From assembly GCA_913058495.1 (NCBI GenBank), contig CAJXQC010000008.1:1-64000 (forward strand): a stretch of DNA of 64,000 nt. Reading direction: 5' to 3'. Below, piece by piece: positions 18,843 through 27,209 of the stretch. The notes beneath the pieces are model-generated. The model had not been told where the DNA came from. It did no database searches and worked only from the letters and a program-made list of their open reading frames with translations. Numbering within the stretch: the stretch's first letter is position 1; each line of letters starts with the position of its first letter. The translations under genes and the position numbers were made by a program. Source of the DNA: an uncultured Balneola sp. Lineage in GTDB: Bacteria; Bacteroidota; Rhodothermia; Balneolales; Balneolaceae.

Positions 18843-19262
18843 CTATTGTAATGAATTATCCAGCATTCCGGATTCCAGATCATATTCTGAAGCATATTTG
18901 GTCTCATCTATGATCTTTTTAGGATCGTTGTTTTCGTCAACAATAACTACGGTTGGTTTGTGAGACTTTGCTTCTTCCGGAGTCATGTCTGCATAACTGA
19001 TCACAATAATTCTATCGTTAACCTGCGTCAGGCGGGCTGCTGCTCCATTCATACAGCAAATACGACTGCCTCGTTCTCCGGGAATAGTGTATGTTTCCAG
19101 ACGGGAGCCATTAGTAATATTAAGAACCTGTACTTTCTCGTACGGAAGAAGGTTGGCGGCGTCCAAAAGGTCCTGATCAATGGTAATGCTTCCCTCATAC
19201 ATAAGGTTAGCTTCTGTAACTACCATTTGATGTAATTTCGATTTAAACATGGTTATTTGCAT
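18843..19262 (-). CDS. panD: Aspartate 1-decarboxylase PanD
   Basis: 139 residues aligned without gaps to the N-terminus of the E. coli enzyme: Lys9, His11 and 'YEGSITID' with the Gly24-Ser25 self-cleavage site that generates the pyruvoyl cofactor. Tyr and Arg residues in '[17 protein letters not shown]' complete the active site. It makes beta-alanine for pantothenate synthesis. It lies 10 bases after panC on the same strand, so the two steps that feed pantothenate are made together. The start at 19262 keeps the standard E. coli numbering. Confidence 0.95.
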   Translation of the reverse strand: MQITMFKSKLHQMVVTEANLMYEGSITIDQDLLDAANLLPYEKVQVLNITNGSRLETYTIPGERGSRICCMNGAAARLTQVNDRIIVISYADMTPEEAKSHKPTVVIVDENNDPKKIIDETKYASEYDLESGMLDNSLQ

Positions 19263-19272
19263 TCTTATAACC

Positions 19273-20124
19273 TCAAATTTCCAATATTAAGTTGTCGATC
19301 AATCTTGTTTTCCCCAAATAAGCAGCGATTGCTAAAACGTATTTATTTCCTGGGGAAAGTGTATCAACGGGTTGTAAAGTGTCTAATGAATACACGGAAA
19401 GGTAATCATTCTCAAAGCCTTTTGCTTCCAGCTCATCCTGTTGATGCGAGATCAATAAAGACGGTTCCATCACTCCATTCTGGATTTGTTGAGCAACGTA
19501 AGTTAATGCCCGGTATAAGCTGGGTGCAAGGGCTCGTTCTTCGCTTGATAAGTATGAATTTCTACTGCTCAAAGCTAAGCCATCCTCTGCGCGGCCGATT
19601 GGAGCCATCAAGAGTTCAACCGGATGATTAAACTCTTTTACCATTTGTTCGATGATGCGAAACTGCTGATAGTCTTTTTGCCCAAAAACGGCTACATCAG
19701 GATTTACAATATTGAAAAGTTTGTTTACTACCAGTGCAATTCCCTGAAAATAACCGGGGCGACTGCCACCATCTAAATGAACATTCAGCTCTTCAATATC
19801 AATGCTGAAATATTTTTTTCCTGAACCATACATAGTTTCGGTGTCAGGCATAAAAACAACAGCTACGTTTTCTTCTTTGCAAAGCTTCAGGTCAGCTTCA
19901 ATGGTTCGTGGATATGTTCCAAAATCTTCGTGAGGGGCAAATTGTTCAGGGTTCACATAAATAGAAACAACGATGGCATCGGCATGTTTGTGGGCCAATC
20001 TGATGAGAGAAAGATGCCCATCATGTAGCGCCCCCATAGTGGGAACAAAAGCTACTTTTTTCCCTTCTGATTTCAGGTGATTTACCTGTTCCCGAATTTC
20101 TTGTATGGATTCTGCTGTTTTCAT
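19273..20124 (-). CDS. panC: Pantothenate synthetase PanC
   Basis: 283 residues, the normal length. The nucleotidyltransferase HIGH-like motif '[13 protein letters not shown]' is at ~30-42, '[20 protein letters not shown]' covers the pantoate site, '[10 protein letters not shown]' is conserved, and 'SSRNSYLS' (the KMSKS counterpart) lies at ~180. It condenses pantoate and beta-alanine with ATP hydrolysis to AMP, in the cytosol. First gene of the panC-panD pair. Confidence 0.95.
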   Translation of the reverse strand: MKTAESIQEIREQVNHLKSEGKKVAFVPTMGALHDGHLSLIRLAHKHADAIVVSIYVNPEQFAPHEDFGTYPRTIEADLKLCKEENVAVVFMPDTETMYGSGKKYFSIDIEELNVHLDGGSRPGYFQGIALVVNKLFNIVNPDVAVFGQKDYQQFRIIEQMVKEFNHPVELLMAPIGRAEDGLALSSRNSYLSSEERALAPSLYRALTYVAQQIQNGVMEPSLLISHQQDELEAKGFENDYLSVYSLDTLQPVDTLSPGNKYVLAIAAYLGKTRLIDNLILEI

Positions 20125-20171
20125 TTGAACATAAAAAGAGACGCAAATAAGCGTCTCTGAAATTTAATTTT

Positions 20172-20267
20172 GTCATTTCGACCGAAGGGAGAAATCTAAA
20201 CTATTGCTTCTAAGTACAATTTTAGATTTCTTGGTCATTCGCCAGCGCGAATTCAACTCGAAATGAC
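20172..20267. repeat. Compound inverted repeat (REP-like) upstream of panC
   Basis: Outer arms GTCATTTCGA (20172-20181) and TCGAAATGAC (20258-20267) are perfect complements. Inner arms AGAAATCTAAA (20090-equivalent bases 20190-20200) and TTTAGATTTCT (20221-20231) pair over 11 bases around a 20-base loop. Between outer and inner arms the two sides differ: CCGAAGGG on the left and a longer TGGTCATTCGCCAGCGCGAATTCAAC-type segment on the right. A gene-free, two-tier hairpin that looks like the 'TCATTTCGACCGAAGGGAGAAATCT' dispersed repeats I know from Bacteroidota genomes. Family membership is from memory and was not searched. Confidence 0.65.
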
Positions 20268-20274
20268 AAGTTAG

Positions 20275-22041
20275 TTAAACCGCACGATCCATATCAAATC
20301 CCTGAAGAATTTGTTTAATTCTGTTCAGGAATGCTCCACCATGTGCGCCGTCAATAATTCTGTGATCGTAACTCATTGACAGGTACATCATTTGTCTGAT
20401 CGCAATTACATCTCCGTTTTCGGTTTCCAGAACAACCGGTTTTTTCTCAATGGCCCCGGTACCGATGATGGCAACCTGTGGCTGATTGATGATCGGCGTT
20501 CCCATGATATTACCCACACTTCCGTAGTTAGTTAAAGTGATGGTTCCTCCAACAAGATCGTCCGGACTTAATTTTTTGCTTCTGGCCTTAGTTGCAACTT
20601 CATTTACAGCTTCAGCGAGACCAACCAAATTCTTTTGTTGCGCTTTTTTCATTACAGGAACGATCAATCCGCCTTCGCCGCCTTCTCCAAGAGCAACAGC
20701 CAAACCAAAGTTGATATCCTTTTTAACATGGATCTCATCACCATTAACAGAACTGTTAATTAATGGGAATTCCAACATAGCTTTAATGATCGCTTCAACA
20801 AATAGAGGAGTGAACGTAAGTTTATGTCCTGTTTTCTTTTGGAAAGCGTTCTTGTTGGAGTTTCTCCACTTCACCATATTAGTAACATCTACCTCAGCAA
20901 AAGTTGTTACATGAGCTGAAGTCTGAACTGATTTCACCATATGCTCCGCAATCATCTTACGCATGCGGTCCATTTTGATGATCTCAACTTCACCTGATGG
21001 AGACTTGATATCCAATTGACCGGCAGAAATAGAACCGTCGCTGGACTTAGAAGTGCTAGTGGATTTTGCAGAAGTTGTTGATGGAGCTGATACTTTTCCG
21101 TTCTTCTTGTCTTCTACATATCCAAGAATGTCCTTTTTGGAAACTCTTCCGCCTTGACCTGAACCATCAATGCTTTCCAGTTCTTCCTGGCTGATTCCTT
21201 CTTCTTTTGCAATAGAGCGAACAAGCGGTGAGAAAAATCTTCCGTCACTTCCCATTCTTTGTGGTTCTGAACCCTCTGAAGAATCACTTGATCCATTACT
21301 TTGCATCAATTGATCCGGAGTTTTAGCTGCAATTTCTTCTTTAGATAATTTCTTTTCTTCTTTGTTAGCTGATGAAGAGCCGGAATCGGATTTTGGAGCT
21401 GATGATCCTGAACCCGATCCTTTGCCGGTTGAAATGATTGCAATCGGTTGACCCACTTCGATAGTGTCATTTTCCTCTGCTAAAATTTCTACAAGTGTTC
21501 CGGCGGCAGGTGAAGGAACTTCGCTATCTACTTTATCTGTAGAGATCTCTAAAAGCGTTTCATCTTCCTCAACTTCATCACCAACTGATTTATTCCAGCC
21601 AATAACAGTTGCTTCAACAACGGATTCCCCCATTTGTGGCATTATTACTTCGATACGTTCTCCGCCATCATCTCCACCACCGGAATTTGATTCTTCGGCA
21701 GCAGGGGCACTTTCTTTTTCTTCCGCTTCAGGTTCTTCTTCTTTAGCTTCTTCCTTTGCCTCTGGTTCCTGAGATGAATTTGTGTCTCCAACAGCATCGG
21801 CATCGGTCTCGATAATGGCTATAGGCTTACCAACTTCGATGGTGTCGCCTTCTTCAACTAAGATCTCAACAAGTGTGCCGGCTTCGGGTGAAGGAACTTC
21901 ACTATCTACCTTATCTGTAGCAATTTCGAGCAGTGTTTCGTCAACTTCTACAGTATCACCTACAGACTTGCTCCACTCAATTACTGTTCCTTCCATTACC
22001 GATTCGCCCATCTGGGGCATTACTACTTCTACCTTAGCCAT
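20275..22041 (-). CDS. 2-oxo acid dehydrogenase E2 (dihydrolipoamide acyltransferase), two lipoyl domains
   Basis: 588 residues. Two N-terminal lipoyl domains, with lipoylated lysines at Lys44 and Lys170 in 'TDKVDSEVPSP', are joined by Glu/Ala/Pro-rich linkers. A peripheral subunit-binding domain (about 268-310, 'FFSPLVRSIAKEEGIS') follows. The catalytic domain ends with 'MSYDHRIIDG', where His560 and Asp564 are the acyltransferase residues. The TDKVDSE lipoyl motif is common in E2s of 2-oxoglutarate or branched-chain complexes, so the acyl substrate (acetyl, succinyl or branched) is left open. No E1 or E3 genes are nearby, so the complex is assembled from scattered loci. Confidence 0.9.
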   Translation of the reverse strand: MAKVEVVMPQMGESVMEGTVIEWSKSVGDTVEVDETLLEIATDKVDSEVPSPEAGTLVEILVEEGDTIEVGKPIAIIETDADAVGDTNSSQEPEAKEEAKEEEPEAEEKESAPAAEESNSGGGDDGGERIEVIMPQMGESVVEATVIGWNKSVGDEVEEDETLLEISTDKVDSEVPSPAAGTLVEILAEENDTIEVGQPIAIISTGKGSGSGSSAPKSDSGSSSANKEEKKLSKEEIAAKTPDQLMQSNGSSDSSEGSEPQRMGSDGRFFSPLVRSIAKEEGISQEELESIDGSGQGGRVSKKDILGYVEDKKNGKVSAPSTTSAKSTSTSKSSDGSISAGQLDIKSPSGEVEIIKMDRMRKMIAEHMVKSVQTSAHVTTFAEVDVTNMVKWRNSNKNAFQKKTGHKLTFTPLFVEAIIKAMLEFPLINSSVNGDEIHVKKDINFGLAVALGEGGEGGLIVPVMKKAQQKNLVGLAEAVNEVATKARSKKLSPDDLVGGTITLTNYGSVGNIMGTPIINQPQVAIIGTGAIEKKPVVLETENGDVIAIRQMMYLSMSYDHRIIDGAHGGAFLNRIKQILQGFDMDRAV

Positions 22042-22186
22042 AAAAATCTTTTAATTTGATGCCTTAACGGCGGTTTTAGCTGTTTTTGCAAAGGACTTAA
22101 AGTTCTACATTATTCTAATTACTTCAAAATGCAGATAGTTCCTTTTATTGTTTAAAAAAGCGCTTTTAGAGAAGTTTTATAGAATG

Positions 22187-23320
22187 TTAGTTCAAAGCCT
22201 GTATCAAATCTTCAATGAGGTCATCCGGATGCTCTAAACCAACGCTTAATCTTATTAAGTTTTTCGGAGAATGAGACTGATCACCTTCACTCGAACGTCT
22301 GTGTTCCCAAGTGCTTTCAATTCCGCCAAGGCTGGTAGCTCTTGTTATGAGTTTAGATGAAGCAACTACTTTAAGCGATTCTTCTTCTGTTCCGTCAAAA
22401 AGAAATGAGATCATCCCGCCAAATCCACTCATTTGCGCTCTGGCGATTTCGTAACCTTGATGCGTTTCTAATCCCGGATAATAAACCTCTTTTACTTTTG
22501 GATGGTCTGTGAGGAATTCGGCGAGTTTTTGAGCATTTTCATTATGAGCTCGCATTCGATACGGAAAACTTCTGATACTTCTGCAAAGCAACCAGCAATC
22601 TTGGGCAGAAGGTACAGCACCCTGCCCTTGTTGTATAATTCGAATTCGATCAAACATTTCATCTTGTTTTGCAGATATAATTGCGCCACCTAAAATATCA
22701 CTGTGTCCGGCTAAATATTTTGTGGTGGAATGCATAACCAAGTCAGCACCAAACTCAATTGGATTCAGGTTTAAAGGAGACGGCCAGGTATTATCCACAC
22801 AAACTTTCGCATTGATGGTTTTTGCTAAAGCACACACCTTTTCAAGGTCGGTAATGTGCATTAACGGATTGGAGGGAGTTTCTGCATAGATCAGTTTTGT
22901 GTTCGGGCGAATATTATTCTGAACTTGTTCAAGATCTCTCATATCTGTGAATGTAAACTCCAGATTCCATCGCTTGCCAAAAGTATTTAGTGTTTTCCGG
23001 GTTCCGTGATAAACATCTTCCGGAACAATGATATGAGAACCTTCTTCCATTGCTTGGAATACACTTCCGATAGCTGCCATGCCGGACGAAAATGCTGCAC
23101 ATGCTTCTCCACCTTCTAATTCTGCGAGGACTTTTTCCAGTTGCAGACGGTTTGGGTTACTGTGTCTGGTATAAAGATAATCTCCATCCTGATGTCCGGA
23201 TTCTGAATGTTCAAAATTTGTGGAAACTTCTATAGGAGGAACTACAGATCTCGACCCTGAAGTATGATCTAGAGATCCGTGAATGGCTATGGTTTCTATG
23301 TTTTTTGATTTTTTACTCAT
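22187..23320 (-). CDS. Cys/Met metabolism PLP-dependent lyase/synthase
   Basis: 377 residues of the trans-sulfuration family. Signature elements: 'YTRHSNPNRLQLEKVLAELEGG' (core Y-R-N-P at the start), 'FSSGMAAI', the aspartate region 'VCVDNTWPSP', the PLP lysine in 'MHSTTKYLAGHSDILGG', and the C-terminal 'SLGGIESTWEHR'. Members are cystathionine gamma-synthase, gamma- or beta-lyase and relatives, and these cannot be separated without alignment. The gene sits 1 base before the Ste24-like gene's downstream end on the same strand, so the two are probably co-transcribed, though no functional link is apparent. Confidence 0.85.
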   Translation of the reverse strand: MSKKSKNIETIAIHGSLDHTSGSRSVVPPIEVSTNFEHSESGHQDGDYLYTRHSNPNRLQLEKVLAELEGGEACAAFSSGMAAIGSVFQAMEEGSHIIVPEDVYHGTRKTLNTFGKRWNLEFTFTDMRDLEQVQNNIRPNTKLIYAETPSNPLMHITDLEKVCALAKTINAKVCVDNTWPSPLNLNPIEFGADLVMHSTTKYLAGHSDILGGAIISAKQDEMFDRIRIIQQGQGAVPSAQDCWLLCRSIRSFPYRMRAHNENAQKLAEFLTDHPKVKEVYYPGLETHQGYEIARAQMSGFGGMISFLFDGTEEESLKVVASSKLITRATSLGGIESTWEHRRSSEGDQSHSPKNLIRLSVGLEHPDDLIEDLIQALN

Positions 23321-23321
23321 A

Positions 23322-24554
23322 TCAAATCTCCCGAATTGCTTTAATACGTTGAAGTGCCGGCGGGTGCGAATAATTCAAGAATACATAAAAAGGATGCGGA
23401 GTTAAATTAGAAAGATTGTCTTTCGATAACTTCTTTAGTGTAGCGATCATATCCTCAGGTTTTCCGGTTGTTGTAGCGGCAAATTCATCAGCTTCGTATT
23501 CATGTTTGCGGGAGGATATCTGCATAAATACGGACAAGATCATATCAATCGGGGCGTACAACATCCCGAAGAAAATGAGGCCGGCATACACAGGCATTTC
23601 ATCCATATAAAAAGCATCAAATAACCCCTTTGCTTGCAAGAAAATGGAAAGCACAAATAGCATAGCTCCGGTTTGAATTACACTAGTTATCATTCCTTTG
23701 ATGATATGCTTCTTTTTATAGTGACCAATTTCGTGAGCAAGTACAGCAACTAATTCATCATTGGTGTGATTTTCGATCAAGGTATCGTACAGAGCAATAC
23801 GCTTATTATTTCCAAATCCTGTAAAGAATGCATTGGATTTACTTGAACGTTTTGAACCATCTATCACAAACAAACCTTGCAGCGGGAAGTCTACTTTATC
23901 GGTGTATTCCTCGATGGCTGTGCGCAGCTCTCCCTCTTCAAGCGGAGTGAATTTATTAAACAATGGCATGATCCAGGTTGGTGCAACATATTGCATCACC
24001 AAGGAGAAAAGAGTGATGGCAATCCATGCATAAAGCCAAGCCAAATCACCCGTGTACATAAAGAAAGCAAGAATTCCGGCAAGCAATGGCATACCGATCA
24101 ATAGCCCAAGCCCTAATCCTTTAACGAGATCCAAAACAAAGGTTTTTGGAGTTGTTTTGTTGAACCCGAATCGTTCTTCTATCACAAAAGTGGAATAAAT
24201 GCTGAATGGAAGCGAGATCACTGATTTGGCAACCATCAAAACAGCGATGTAAAGTAATCCCGTAAACAGTTCTCCAAAACCCCACGCTCGTACAATTTCA
24301 TCCAGCCAATTAAATCCGCCTGAAAACCAAAATCCTAGAAGCACAACAAGATCAAAACCACCGGTTATAAATCCGAAGCGAGTTTGGGTTTTGGTGTATT
24401 CCTGCGACTTGGCATAAGTTTCTTCGTCATAATCACCTTCAAATTCATCCGGTAATTCTTTGGATAATGATTTCAGATTCAGATAATTGGAAACCAGGTC
24501 GAGTATAAAATCCACCGCAATGGTAACGAGGATTATTATGGCGTAAATGTTCAT
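23322..24554 (-). CDS. Ste24-like M48 metalloprotease
   Basis: 410 residues with about seven hydrophobic segments and the CAAX-prenyl-protease N-terminal domain pattern. The zinc motif is 'VLAHEIGHYKKKH' (His274, Glu275, His278) and a third ligand region is 'KHEYEADEFA'. The 'RSSKSNAFFTGFGNNKRI' segment is typical of Ste24. In bacteria these proteins are inner-membrane peptidases of unknown substrate. The 3' end abuts the PLP enzyme gene by one base. Confidence 0.9.
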   Translation of the reverse strand: MNIYAIIILVTIAVDFILDLVSNYLNLKSLSKELPDEFEGDYDEETYAKSQEYTKTQTRFGFITGGFDLVVLLGFWFSGGFNWLDEIVRAWGFGELFTGLLYIAVLMVAKSVISLPFSIYSTFVIEERFGFNKTTPKTFVLDLVKGLGLGLLIGMPLLAGILAFFMYTGDLAWLYAWIAITLFSLVMQYVAPTWIMPLFNKFTPLEEGELRTAIEEYTDKVDFPLQGLFVIDGSKRSSKSNAFFTGFGNNKRIALYDTLIENHTNDELVAVLAHEIGHYKKKHIIKGMITSVIQTGAMLFVLSIFLQAKGLFDAFYMDEMPVYAGLIFFGMLYAPIDMILSVFMQISSRKHEYEADEFAATTTGKPEDMIATLKKLSKDNLSNLTPHPFYVFLNYSHPPALQRIKAIREI

Positions 24555-24594
24555 TTAGATGGATTGTTTTTAGAAAGCATCAAAAATAGGGAAA

Positions 24595-24912
24595 TCAAAC
24601 TTCAGTTCCCCATCCATCATAATTTCCATTGTTCTTTTCAGCAAGTTTCTCAAGCCAGTTTCCAATGTCTTCTAATCTTTCAGAGGAAACAATTATCTTT
24701 TTAGAAGCACTACAACACCACTTATTATCAAAAGGCGATTTATTTACGAATGTTTCAAATTGAAGATTTATTAATTCAACCTCAGCATTTACAGCATCAA
24801 TTTCGGTGGGGAAATACATAAAAAAGTCTACATGACGCTTTCTGTCAAGATCACCACCAAGTTTAGTGATGTTTTGAACAACAGATTTATCGATTCCTTT
24901 AGGGCGTTTCAT
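24595..24912 (-). CDS. RraB-domain protein (regulator of ribonuclease E family)
   Basis: About 105 residues, starting at the ATG at 24912 (MKRPKGIDKSV). The sequence 'LGGDLDRKRHVDFFMYFPTE' and 'EVELINLQFET' fit the RraB domain, which in gamma-proteobacteria binds and inhibits RNase E. Related small proteins are spread across bacteria without RNase E and their function is unknown. A TTG codon 15 bases upstream could be an alternative start. The protein diverges from the mazE gene with a ~70-base spacer. Confidence 0.6.
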   Translation of the reverse strand: MKRPKGIDKSVVQNITKLGGDLDRKRHVDFFMYFPTEIDAVNAEVELINLQFETFVNKSPFDNKWCCSASKKIIVSSERLEDIGNWLEKLAEKNNGNYDGWGTEV

Positions 24913-24999
24913 ATAGCATGAAATCAAAAAATCAGGATAAATTCAAAACTTTTGCCATGTAATTACATTGTAAGTATGTTCTGATAAACTTTTCGTGCT

Positions 25000-25257
25000 A
25001 TGAAAATAAAGTTAATAAAGATTGGAAATTCTCAAGGAGTTAGGATTCCAAAGCCTATTATAGAAGAGAGTGGGCTTAAAGGAGAGATTGAACTTTTGCT
25101 CAGAGACAATGAGGTTGTGCTTCGCTCTGTGCAGGAACCAAGAGTGAGATGGGATACTTCTTTTAAAGAAATGGCAGATAATAACGATGACGAGCTTCTG
25201 GATAAGAAGGATACAGAGAGAAGTAATGATTGGGACGAAACCGAATGGGAATGGTGA
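25000..25257 (+). CDS. mazE: MazE-type AbrB-fold antitoxin
   Basis: 85 residues: an N-terminal swapped-hairpin AbrB DNA-binding domain ('LIKIGNSQGVRIPKPIIEES') and an acidic, Trp-rich C-terminal tail ('DWDETEWEW') of the kind that wraps the MazF toxin. Its stop codon overlaps the start codon of the mazF remnant, as in intact mazEF operons. Full-length and with no disabling change, so the antitoxin survives after the loss of its toxin. It could still act as a transcriptional repressor of this region or bind other MazF proteins. Confidence 0.85.
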   Translation: MKIKLIKIGNSQGVRIPKPIIEESGLKGEIELLLRDNEVVLRSVQEPRVRWDTSFKEMADNNDDELLDKKDTERSNDWDETEWEW

Positions 25258-25453
25258 GGAAGGGCAAATAGTTTTAGATCAGATAAGAACAGTAGACAAA
25301 CAAAGGTTGATAAAAAAACTAGGATCAGCAAACACCTCCACTCAGGCTAAAGTTCTCGACGTTTTAAGAGAAATGTTTGCAGAGTTGGTTTTAGAGACAA
25401 TAAGGCAGAAAGAAGGTGATATTTTTATTTATCTTAATTCTTTAATATTCTGA
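25251..25453 (+). pseudogene. mazF toxin remnant with an internal deletion and frameshift
   Basis: The ATG at 25251 overlaps the mazE stop and reads MVRKGK-stop, the usual MazF beginning. Eleven bases into it, a second frame (from 25262) reads GQIVLDQIRTVDKQRLIKKL..., the conserved C-terminal third of MazF ending near 'REMFAE'. The ~70 codons normally between these pieces, which hold most of the toxin's core strands, are gone and the join is out of frame. No functional MazF can be made from this locus. The junction GAGGAAGGG could be a microhomology deletion scar, which is inference. Confidence 0.85.
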
Positions 25454-25464
25454 TCCTATTATTT

Positions 25465-26169
25465 ATGCCCGCCACACCAAAAAAATTCAAGTCTTCCCCC
25501 AAACGATACCATCCTAAAGGTTTAACCATTTTATACGAAGATCATGATATTCTTGTGATCGATAAATCCAGTGGTTTGTTAACCATGGGAAATGAGAAAG
25601 AATCGGTCAATACTGCTCATTATTTGTTGAATGATTATGTGAAGAAGGGAAACAGTAAGTCCAAGAAGAGAGTTTACATTGTACATCGCTTAGATAGAGA
25701 TACATCAGGTGTTTTAATTTTTGCTAAATCAGAGCAAACTAAAAGATTTCTGCAGGACAACTGGGCTGATTTTACAAAGACATATCATACTGTCGTAGTG
25801 GGAACGCTATCAAAAAAGGAAGATACTCTCAGTTCGTATTTGGTAGAAAATAGTATCCATAAAGTATATTCGACAAATAATCCTGATGAAGGAAAGCTGG
25901 CAAAGACGAAATATAAAGTTCTTAAGGAGAATTCTGATTTCAGTTTGCTGGAAATAGAGTTGCTTACCGGAAGGAAAAATCAAATTAGGGTTCACTTGGC
26001 TGATAAGGGTTGTCCGATCGCCGGAGATTATGTGTACGGACAAAAAACCAAAGGAGTAAGAAGGTTATTGCTGCATGCCTCCAAGCTTTCTTGTACACAT
26101 CCTGAAACAAAGCAACAGATGAGTTTTGAAGCGCCGTTACCTAAAGAGTTTGAACGATTGATGAAATAG
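25465..26169 (+). CDS. RluA-family 23S rRNA/tRNA pseudouridine synthase
   Basis: 234 residues. The active-site motif is 'HRLDRDTSGVLIF' with catalytic Asp77, 'ILYEDHDILVIDKSSGLLTM' is the conserved first block, and 'LLTGRKNQIRVHLADKGCPIAGDYVYG' is the conserved third block. No S4 domain is present. It converts uridine to pseudouridine in rRNA or tRNA; the target base is not deducible. It follows the mazF remnant closely on the same strand. Confidence 0.9.
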   Translation: MPATPKKFKSSPKRYHPKGLTILYEDHDILVIDKSSGLLTMGNEKESVNTAHYLLNDYVKKGNSKSKKRVYIVHRLDRDTSGVLIFAKSEQTKRFLQDNWADFTKTYHTVVVGTLSKKEDTLSSYLVENSIHKVYSTNNPDEGKLAKTKYKVLKENSDFSLLEIELLTGRKNQIRVHLADKGCPIAGDYVYGQKTKGVRRLLLHASKLSCTHPETKQQMSFEAPLPKEFERLMK

Positions 26170-26214
26170 AATCAGTTTTTAAGGATATTTAAAGGTGGTT
26201 GAAGTGATAAAATT

Positions 26215-26264
26215 AGTTTAATATTAAACTATTTAATATATTTGTATTGTTTTAAACAAGGAGG
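26215..26264 (+). promoter_or_regulatory. Palindromic operator, promoter and strong ribosome site upstream of mhqO
   Basis: AGTTTAATATTAAACT (26215-26230) is a perfect 16-base palindrome. Just downstream, TATATTTG (26237-26244) matches the Bacteroidota -7 consensus TAnnTTTG, so the palindrome sits where a repressor would block the promoter. AAGGAGG (26258-26264), four bases from the ATG, is the best ribosome site in this region. Operator function is inferred from layout; the regulator gene is not in the window. Confidence 0.6.
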
Positions 26265-26268
26265 CAAT

Positions 26269-27198
26269 ATGAAACACAATAAAGGCTTACATCACATTTC
26301 AGTTTTAGCAGGAGACCCTGCGGTGAACTACGACTTTTATGTCAAAAAATTAGGAATGAGAATGGTTAAAAGGTCGGTCAATCAGGACGATCCTTCTACA
26401 TACCATCTTTTTTACGGAAATGAAGCTGCTAATCCCGGATCAAGTATAACTTTCTTTCCATGGCCACGGGCTCATAAAGGAATTCCCGGAAGCGGAGAGT
26501 CCGTAAATGTTGCTTTTCAAGTACCGGAAGGAACAGAAGACTTTTGGAAAGAAAGGTTGAATGCTCATAATATTGAACACTCAGATATCTTTGAAGTATT
26601 TGGAAACCCGGCAATTCGTTTTCAAGATCCGGACGGACTGGAATTAGATTTAATATTTTCCGGTCTACCCAAAGAAAAAGTGAGTGCTTTTGAGACCACT
26701 GTTTCAACAGAATCGTCGATTCAAGGCTTTTGGTCAACACGCCTGAAAGTAGCTGATCCTGATGGAACTTCAGAGATACTAAAAGATGTGTTCAAATTTG
26801 AAGAGAAGGAATCAGAAGGAAAGCTAGCCAGATTTTCTACAGATGCTCAGATAGGAAGCAATGTGATCATAGAAGAATCGGATGATGAGCAAGGAAAAGG
26901 CGGAAGGGGAATCGTGCATCATGTTGCCTTTCGTGCTAAAGATGAAGAAGAATTAGCGGAACTCAGAGAAAAAGTGGTGGAGAAAGGTTTACATCCAAGT
27001 CCGATTATAGACCGCCACTGGTTTAAGTCGGTATACTTTCGTGAGCCAAGTGGAGTTTTGTTCGAAATAGCATCCGATGGTCCTGGCTATGCAGTTGATG
27101 AAGATTTTGAGGAACTCGGAGAAACGTTGATTCTTCCACCTTGGTTAGAGCCAAGAAGAAAAATGATCGAAGATAATCTGCCTGATTTAGGTATCTAA
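26269..27198 (+). CDS. mhqO: Ring-cleaving VOC dioxygenase, MhqO-like
   Basis: 310 residues from the ATG at 26269, which is preceded by AAGGAGG; a longer upstream frame has no such site. Two tandem vicinal-oxygen-chelate modules: 'GLHHISVLAGDPAVNYDFYVKKLGM' (core HHIS...FYV) and 'GIVHHVAFRAKDEEEL', with a C-terminal 'FREPSGVLFEIASDGPGY' carrying the last metal ligand. This layout matches the MhqO/MhqE family, glyoxalase-type dioxygenases for hydroquinone or catechol-like compounds. It forms an operon with the mhqD-like hydrolase 11 bases downstream, as in the Bacillus MhqR regulon. Confidence 0.85.
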   Translation: MKHNKGLHHISVLAGDPAVNYDFYVKKLGMRMVKRSVNQDDPSTYHLFYGNEAANPGSSITFFPWPRAHKGIPGSGESVNVAFQVPEGTEDFWKERLNAHNIEHSDIFEVFGNPAIRFQDPDGLELDLIFSGLPKEKVSAFETTVSTESSIQGFWSTRLKVADPDGTSEILKDVFKFEEKESEGKLARFSTDAQIGSNVIIEESDDEQGKGGRGIVHHVAFRAKDEEELAELREKVVEKGLHPSPIIDRHWFKSVYFREPSGVLFEIASDGPGYAVDEDFEELGETLILPPWLEPRRKMIEDNLPDLGI

Positions 27199-27209
27199 AA
27201 GATAGTGTA

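Noticed and set aside
21464-22054. Long open frames on the plus strand opposite the E2 gene
   Set aside because: They mirror the low-complexity lipoyl and linker coding sequence, with no protein features or ribosome sites.
25187-25453. An 88-residue protein overlapping mazE
   Set aside because: Its first part is mazE read out of frame, and its second part is the remnant of mazF; there is no ribosome site.
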